A stretch of DNA of 64,000 nt from Rostrohypoxylon terebratum (taxonomy: Eukaryota > Ascomycota > Sordariomycetes > Xylariales > Hypoxylaceae). The notes beneath the pieces were generated by a model, which saw only the letters and a list, made by a program, of their open reading frames with translations, was not told the DNA's origin and did no database searches. Positions 60,158 to 64,000 of this stretch are shown here, in pieces. Within the stretch, counting starts at the first letter, position 1, and each line of letters begins with the position of its first letter. The stretch is taken from NCBI GenBank assembly GCA_022497145.1, contig MU385939.1, positions 62,001-126,000 on the forward strand. The letters run 5' to 3'. Position numbers and translations under genes: made by a program.

Positions 60158-62023
60158 ATGGCAGATCCTTCGACCTGTCCGCCCCTGACCCGCGCCTCGG
60201 TAGCCGAGGCGCGGAAGCTCATCGAGCCGTTTGTGCACCGGACGCCCGTCGTCTCGAGCTCCTCGCTCTCGGAGCTTGCTTCCTTGCCCGGGGAGGGGAA
60301 GGCAAAGCCGAAGCTTAGGCTTTGGTTTAAGTGTGAGAATTTCCAGAAGGTCGGGGCTTTCAAGGCCCGCGGCGCGTTCCATGCTATCGAGAGGTTGAAG
60401 AAGGAGCCTGGGTGGCTCGAGGGAGGGGGCCGGGAGAAGGGGGTTGTTACACATAGCTCTGGTGGGTTTAATGATCTCTCTTCTTTTTTGGGGGGGTTGC
60501 GACTTGCTATGTTAGTCCCCTATTTGGGATTGTCTTGGATTTCTTTAGTTGGAGTTGTCACTTGGTGGGCAAGATTTTGATTGCGATGATCTAATTGTGT
60601 GTTACATCTAAGGAGGAGAAGGTCTGAAAGTAAAATACACAACAGCGATGATGTTGTTTGTGATACTGGAGGAGTTAAGGGGACAGCCCTGGCTTGATTT
60701 CTGTGTAGCTTATACGCCGTTTGATACCCCTAAACAATCCTCTAGCACACAAGAAGTCAAACAGTACGACTAACAGAATTTAGGAAACCATGCACAAGCC
60801 CTATCTCTCGCAGCGCGTACTAACAACATCCCCGCGTACATCGTGATGCCGTCCATATCAGCACCTCCCAAGATCGCCGCAACCAAGGGCTACGGCGCCA
60901 ACGTGATATTCAGCGGCAGCACCAGCGTAGAGCGCGAGACCGTGACCGCCAAGGTCATCGAGGACACCGGCGCCCGTCTCGTGCCACCATATGACCACCC
61001 GGATATCATCCTAGGACAAGGCACCCTGGGTCTCGAGTTCCAAGAGCAGGTCGAAGCCTTGATAGCCGAAAAGGCGGAGAAGAGCGGAGAGAAGCCGACA
61101 AAAAAGAAGGGCCTCGATGCGATCATCGCGCCTTGCGGCGGCGGCGGAAGTAAGTAACCACTATGAAGTCCCCTTTCGTCCCATTTTTCGTCCGAACTTT
61201 GGAGCTATCCATCCAGTTGCCGCATGACGTACAGTTCCAAGTGCCATATAACTTAGGGCTTCTCAAATGACAAACATCCATTATGTGCTTTCATGTTGTA
61301 GGGCATTGTCAGTGCCCATTGGCCCAGTGGTTAAGGCGTCTGACTGTTACACAGTAACATCAGAAGATCCCTGGTTCGACCCCAGGATGGGCAGTTTATT
61401 TTTTTCAAGTTTACGATGGCAAATAAAGCCATTCATATTCCTTCTCTCACTCTTTCCTTCCTTCCCAACATCATTTCGAGCCTTCTATCCTCTTTCCTCC
61501 ACTCCTTTTCAACCCGATCGCACATCTGCGCAACTCTCTTGTCCAAACCGGCCGACTAACACAAAACACAGTGCTCTCCGGCGTAGCCCTCTCCTGCGAG
61601 GGAACAGGGATCCGCGTGTTCGGCTCCGAGCCCTCTTTCCAGGGCGCCGACGACGCAAAGCGGGGCTACGAGTCCGGGTCCCGGATCACCTCCGTCAAGA
61701 GCCTGACCATCGCGGACGGCCTGCGCACCCCGCTCGGCGCGTTCCCCTGGTCCGTCATCTACGAGCGCCGGCTTGTGGCGGGCTTCTACTCCGTCACCGA
61801 GGACCAGATCAGGAGCGCCATGAAGCTCGCTTACGAGCGGCTGAAGGTCGTCATCGAACCTAGCTCCGCGGTGCCGCTTGCGGTCGCGCTGTATGATGAG
61901 GCGTTTAAGGAGTTGGTTGAGAGGGAGGCGGGAGAGGAGGGTTGGGATGTTGGGATTGTGTTTAGTGGGGGCAACGTTCGGTTGGATGCGCTTGGGGCGT
62001 TGTTTGGTGAGAGTAAAGAATAA
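60158..62023 (+). CDS. PLP-dependent serine racemase/threonine dehydratase family enzyme
   Basis: Model: join(60158..60461, 60784..61149, 61572..62023), 373 aa. It is a fold-type II PLP enzyme: the Schiff-base lysine is Lys69 in NFQKVGAFKARGA. The substrate loop SSGNHAQAL (about 100-108) is restored only by removing the 322-nt first intron. The phosphate-binding loop PCGGGG (about 218-223) runs into MLSGVAL across the second intron. SGGNV near the C-terminus binds the pyridine ring. The short form without an ACT-like regulatory domain, and VMPSISAPPKIAA, fit serine racemase, L-threo-3-hydroxyaspartate ammonia-lyase or catabolic threonine dehydratase; sequence alone does not decide. Its introns (322 and 422 nt) are far longer than others here, and the second holds a tRNA-Asn gene on the same strand. 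It follows ILV5 in the same direction. Codons in exons 1 and 3 are markedly GC-rich. Confidence 0.9.
61313..61394 (+). tRNA. trnN(GTT): tRNA-Asn (GTT) with a 9-nt intron
   Basis: A full cloverleaf can be drawn: acceptor stem TGCCCAT/ATGGGCA (7 bp), D-arm GCC...GGC with loop AGTGGTTAA, anticodon stem TCTGA/TCAGA (5 bp), T-arm CCTGG-TTCGACC-CCAGG, and discriminator G73. The anticodon loop reads CT-GTT-A, then a 9-nt insert CACAGTAAC at the canonical intron position after base 37, then A. Box A (TGGCCCAGTGG) and box B (GGTTCGACCCC) are good. G73 is usual for eukaryotic tRNA-Asn. A T-rich run follows directly (TTTATTTTTTT), a proper RNA polymerase III terminator. The gene sits inside intron 2 of the PLP-enzyme gene, same strand. 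Confidence 0.88.
61395..61410 (+). terminator. RNA polymerase III terminator of the tRNA gene
   Basis: A T-rich stretch TTTATTTTTTTC begins directly after the discriminator base of the tRNA, as expected for Pol III termination. Confidence 0.65.
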
Positions 62024-62408
62024 AGAGGCATGGAGGAGGAGGGTTGGTTGGTTCGTGTGACGGCTGTTGTACTCGTACATCTCGTATATGTAAAAGGTGG
62101 AATAGGAACCTTAGATTAGTATATGTAAGTATATAAAGTAGTTGGGGTATATGCATGCATATCATTAATCTCATTCATATCGTATGTACGTAAGTACTAG
62201 GTAACTATTCTAACCAAGACCTTTTCGTCAGCGGCGCCGAAAAAAGGGATGTTTGCTAAATGATGAAGAAGGACGCCGTGTTGCCAACCCATGGCACGCT
62301 CGATCCTCTACTCTACCATACCTCCAGTGTTTGTAGCGAGCATCAATCCAAGAAACCTCGCGCTTTTCTAACATACCTACTCTGCCCATAACCTCGAATT
62401 ATGAGTAC
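62024..62408. other. Convergent intergenic spacer between PLP enzyme and MFS genes
   Basis: 385 bp with 3' flanks of both genes. It has TATATGTAAG-like words and several ATGCAT/GTACGTAAGTAC palindromes near 62150-62200. The stretch 62300-62408 could include a further 3' exon of the MFS gene if the GTAAGT at its stop is used as a donor. Confidence 0.4.
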
Positions 62409-64000
62409 TCACTTACCATTCAGAGCCTTATCCATCTGCGTCCTCCACTTCTGGCTGTTCTTCCTGAGGAAGTAAATGCACAGGTTCCCACTAATCCAAG
62501 AAACCAACCCTACCAACGTCATCAGCCACCCGACGCCCATCACATCGATCAAGGGCTGTCCGACGACACTTCCCGTGCAGCTCAATATATTCCTCACAAA
62601 GTTATTAAGCGCGACGCCGCTACTACTCCGCCCCGGCATGAACTCTGTAAGCATCGTCGTCGTGGCACCGAAGACCAACATGCTGCCGACGCCGAAGAAG
62701 AAATTCGACACGGCCGGCGCGGCCCAGTGCACGCCGTAGCGCAGCGTCCAGCCGGACCAGATTAGAGCGCCCGGAAACAGCGTCGCGGCGATCCACGCGT
62801 TCTCGCGCATGCGGTCTTCGGGGAGATACACGAGCCTCCCGTGCTCGTCGTACCGCTGCGCCTTCTCCGCCGCGCGCACCATGATTCGATCAATCCAGCG
62901 ACCTCCCAACATGCTGGTCGCGAAGTAGCCTAGGGATCCGGGGAGGTAGAGCAGGCCGATTATGATGGCGGAGTAATTGTACGGGTCTTTCGAGAATGAG
63001 GATTGGATGGAGATGTTGAGGACGTAGAGGGAGCCGAAGGTGATGGCGGCGTAGTAGACGGTGATGGCGACGGCGGGGAAGCGGAGGTACAGGATGATTT
63101 CTAGGGGGTCGACGAAACATCGTTTTAGCCACGACGCAGCCTTCTTGGTGTATATCTGTACCGAACGCGTGGTTGGGACGCGGACAAGGTCATCCGATTG
63201 TAAGGGCTGAACTACGGGCGCGCTCGGGCGCTTCGGTAGGGTTTCTGGCACGCAGAATAAAACGAGGATGAACACCACAGCGCCGTACGCGGTAAGGAAG
63301 TATTCGGTGCTTCTCCAGTTAAATCCCTCTGTGAGTGCGCCACCTATGATAGGAGCTAGAAGGGGTCCCATCAATGGACCTAAATAGAAATAGCCCATGG
63401 CGCGACCACGTTGTCGGGGCTCCCATATATCGGCTATGGTGCCCGCGCCAACAGCCTGCACGGATGCGGCCGCTCCGCCAGAAAGGAGACGGAAAACAAT
63501 TAACATTGCGATATTGACACCCAGGCCGCTTAACAGCGAGAAGAGCACATTTAAAAAGAAGGATGAGAGGTAGATATTACGTCGTCCTAGGGTCTCCGAG
63601 AAGGAACTCCACCATAATGGGAATATTGACATTGCAAGCATGTACAACGCGATTGTCAAGTTCACCACTGTTGGAGATGCACCGAGATTCTTGGTCATCT
63701 CAGGAAGGGCAGCTAATATGATTCACGTAAGTCTTATGATGTTTACTGTCGGGAAAAAAAGCGTTATGCTACGGTTTAATGAAAGACATGTATATGCTTA
63801 CGGAAGAAGATTGAAGACCCCATAGGCGCGGCGCAAGCAGCCAATGCTATGAACGCTGTTATTGTCCATTTGACCTTGTCTGGATAGTCGTAAGGTCGTT
63901 CGACTTCTGGAACGAGTGTTAATTGCGCGAGGAAGCCTCGTCGTTTTAGCCTTGGCACTACAGAGAGCACTCTAGACCGGGCAGATGATGCTTGCGACCT
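62409..64000 (-). CDS. MFS drug:H+ antiporter (DHA1; Aqr1/Qdr/Dtr1-like), 5' end outside window
   Basis: Model: complement(join(62409..63712, 63802..>64000)). The 89-nt intron (GTAAGC...TTAG) joins GSSIFF to PALPEMTKNLG, restoring the first-helix text of the family. The visible part has a helix TAFIALAACAAPMGSSIFFPALPEM, then NLTIALYMLAMSIFPLWWSSFSETLGRRNIYL with the DHA1 motif A (here SETLGRR), helix 4 with RLLSGGAAASVQAVGAGTIADIWEPRQRGRAMG, and the motif C helix LGPLMGPLLAPIIGG. The central loop is long (about 60 residues) and basic. Six more helices follow. The protein should export small molecules across the plasma membrane in exchange for protons. The reading frame is open to base 64000, so the true start lies beyond the window. 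At the stop, AATGGTAAGTGA contains a good splice donor, so the last few residues could differ. There is no adjacent biosynthetic cluster visible. Confidence 0.88.

Noticed and set aside
59833..60318. 161-codon open frame upstream of the PLP enzyme
   Set aside because: It runs into exon 1 of the enzyme in a different frame and its protein has no recognisable features.

Overview
The window reads as nuclear DNA of a filamentous ascomycete, most likely a Sordariomycete. The evidence is short introns (mostly 49-128 nt) with GTRNGT donors and YAG acceptors, a class III chitin synthase, a RAS-2 type GTPase ending in CVIL, an ApsA/Num1 cortical anchor, an OPY2 anchor and Sordariomycete-like GSH1 and ILV5 proteins. 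A narrower placement such as Xylariales is only a guess. Coding density is low: 14 protein genes or gene remnants and one tRNA gene, separated by gene-poor stretches of up to about 10.6 kb.

Layout. 0.4-2.8 kb (minus): a broken NACHT-ankyrin (NLR-like) gene with a frameshift, a premature stop and a missing 5' part. 3.1-5.4 kb (minus): glutamate-cysteine ligase, six exons, the first only 11 nt. 7.3-9.9 kb (plus): CorA-like two-TM membrane protein. 10.1-11.7 kb (minus): secreted or membrane-anchored pepsin-fold protein lacking the normal catalytic motifs. 12.5-13.5 kb (minus): OTU deubiquitinase. 14.3-17.3 kb (minus): class III chitin synthase. 22.7-24.0 kb (plus): OPY2-like MAPK pathway anchor. 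34.7-35.5 kb (minus): RAS-2. 40.5-41.3 kb (minus): haloacid dehalogenase. 50.7-54.9 kb (plus): ApsA/Num1. 56.3-57.0 kb (plus): NEDD8-conjugating enzyme UBC12. 58.2-59.6 kb (plus): ketol-acid reductoisomerase. 60.2-62.0 kb (plus): fold-type II PLP enzyme (serine racemase/threonine dehydratase family) with a tRNA-Asn gene inside its second intron. 62.4-64.0 kb (minus): DHA1-type MFS exporter running off the right edge.

Functions are mostly unrelated housekeeping: glutathione synthesis, cell wall, Ras and osmo-MAPK signalling, nuclear positioning, neddylation and deubiquitination. The last three genes are a loose metabolic neighbourhood: branched-chain amino-acid synthesis, a Ser/Thr-acting PLP enzyme and an exporter. 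They do not look like a secondary-metabolite cluster.

The intergenic DNA is littered with short palindromic motifs built on CCTAGG/GGTACC (as in TACCTAGGTA) and several minisatellites. I found no convincing intact transposon, CRISPR array or new enzymatic system. The items most worth a second look are the intron-nested tRNA-Asn, the 11-nt GSH1 first exon, the decayed NLR, the pseudo-pepsin, the UBC12 stop followed by nine more in-frame codons, and the dispersed CCTAGG motif. Exon borders were placed by eye from splice motifs, reading frame and remembered family sequences.
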